Source: a bacterium
Lineage (GTDB): Archaea > Nanoarchaeota > Nanoarchaeia > Woesearchaeales > UBA10216
Assembly (NCBI GenBank): GCA_024206195.1
Contig: JAAGZO010000750.1
Coordinates: 1 to 12,849 of the forward strand
Reading direction: 5' to 3'
DNA: 12,849 nucleotides
The position numbers and the translations under genes were made by a program. Every line of letters begins with the position of its first letter. The stretch's first letter is position 1. Below are positions 12,735 through 12,849 of the stretch, one piece after another. The notes beneath the pieces were generated by a model, which saw only the letters and a program-made list of their open reading frames with translations, ran no database searches and was not told the DNA's origin.

Positions 12735-12849
12735 AACGACTGTTATGTAGAAAGTCAAGCAAATGTGAATGAATTGATATCGACGGGGCGTAGGCTTATC
12801 GATCCCGAGCGCGTAGGCAGTCAAGGGCAAGTGTGAGACCGGATAGTCC
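12735..12849. other. Unassigned right end with short repeats
   Basis: The last part is more GC-rich than the rest. GCGTAGGC occurs twice (about 12787 and 12811), and AGTCAAG followed by a G/A-rich TGTGA occurs twice (about 12751 and 12819). No gene or RNA can be supported from so short a stretch. The change in composition suggests a boundary close to the window end. Confidence 0.35.

Noticed and set aside
12827..12849. GTGTGAG near the right edge as the 5' end of a group II intron next to an attC-like site
   Set aside because: The GTGYG start is too short to mean anything and the sequence ends before any intron structure could be seen.

Overview
The window looks like an accessory region of an AT-rich bacterial genome. 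Almost every gene reads rightward, most stand alone, and most have their own repeated promoter. Three predicted lipoproteins, two with Pro/Thr-rich linkers of the TPTPTP type after the lipidated cysteine, recall Chloroflexota (Dehalococcoidia or Anaerolineae). That assignment is inference: there is no rRNA or housekeeping gene to confirm it.

Layout. 1-578 holds no convincing gene. 579-1424 is a leftward lipoprotein gene. It diverges from a rightward two-gene unit: a PD-(D/E)XK nuclease-like protein (1604-2443) and a metallo-beta-lactamase/beta-CASP hydrolase (2449-3753). Next come single genes: a HEPN-like protein with an R-x4-H motif (3925-4428), a GIY-YIG-like protein (4629-5099), and a 1519-residue SF1 helicase fused to a PD-(D/E)XK-type nuclease and two zinc-binding modules (5366-9925). 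The right end has a DUF4352-like lipoprotein (10094-11203), a short fragment resembling the N-terminus of an HNH endonuclease family (11670-11870) and a third lipoprotein (11958-12662). The window ends in a short repeat-rich stretch.

The most striking structure lies between the genes. Five intergenic regions (1498, 3804, 5204, 9952, 11589) carry the same promoter-like module, TTGACT, exactly 17 bases, TAGGAT, each upstream of a gene unrelated to the others. Three intergenic regions (3856, 4573, 10004) share a second block just before the gene, ending in GTTAATTCGGACGTT followed by GGGC, AGAG or AGCA. This end resembles the 3' half (L'-R') of an integron attC site. RYYYAAC-like sequences lie at or just past the stop codons of two genes (4423, 5105). 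The best pair, 4423-4429 with 4615-4621, is inverted as in attC. The region therefore reads as an integron-like cassette array, or another system of dispersed exchange modules, in which each cassette carries its own promoter. The roughly 200-base span is longer than classical attC sites, and no integrase is visible.

Cargo. PD-(D/E)XK, beta-CASP, HEPN, GIY-YIG, helicase-nuclease and HNH domains are all nucleic-acid-processing types common in defense islands. A defense or genome-conflict role is the natural inference, but nothing here shows the genes work as one complex. The best candidates for a little-described system are the nuclease/beta-CASP pair and the helicase-nuclease-zinc fusion.
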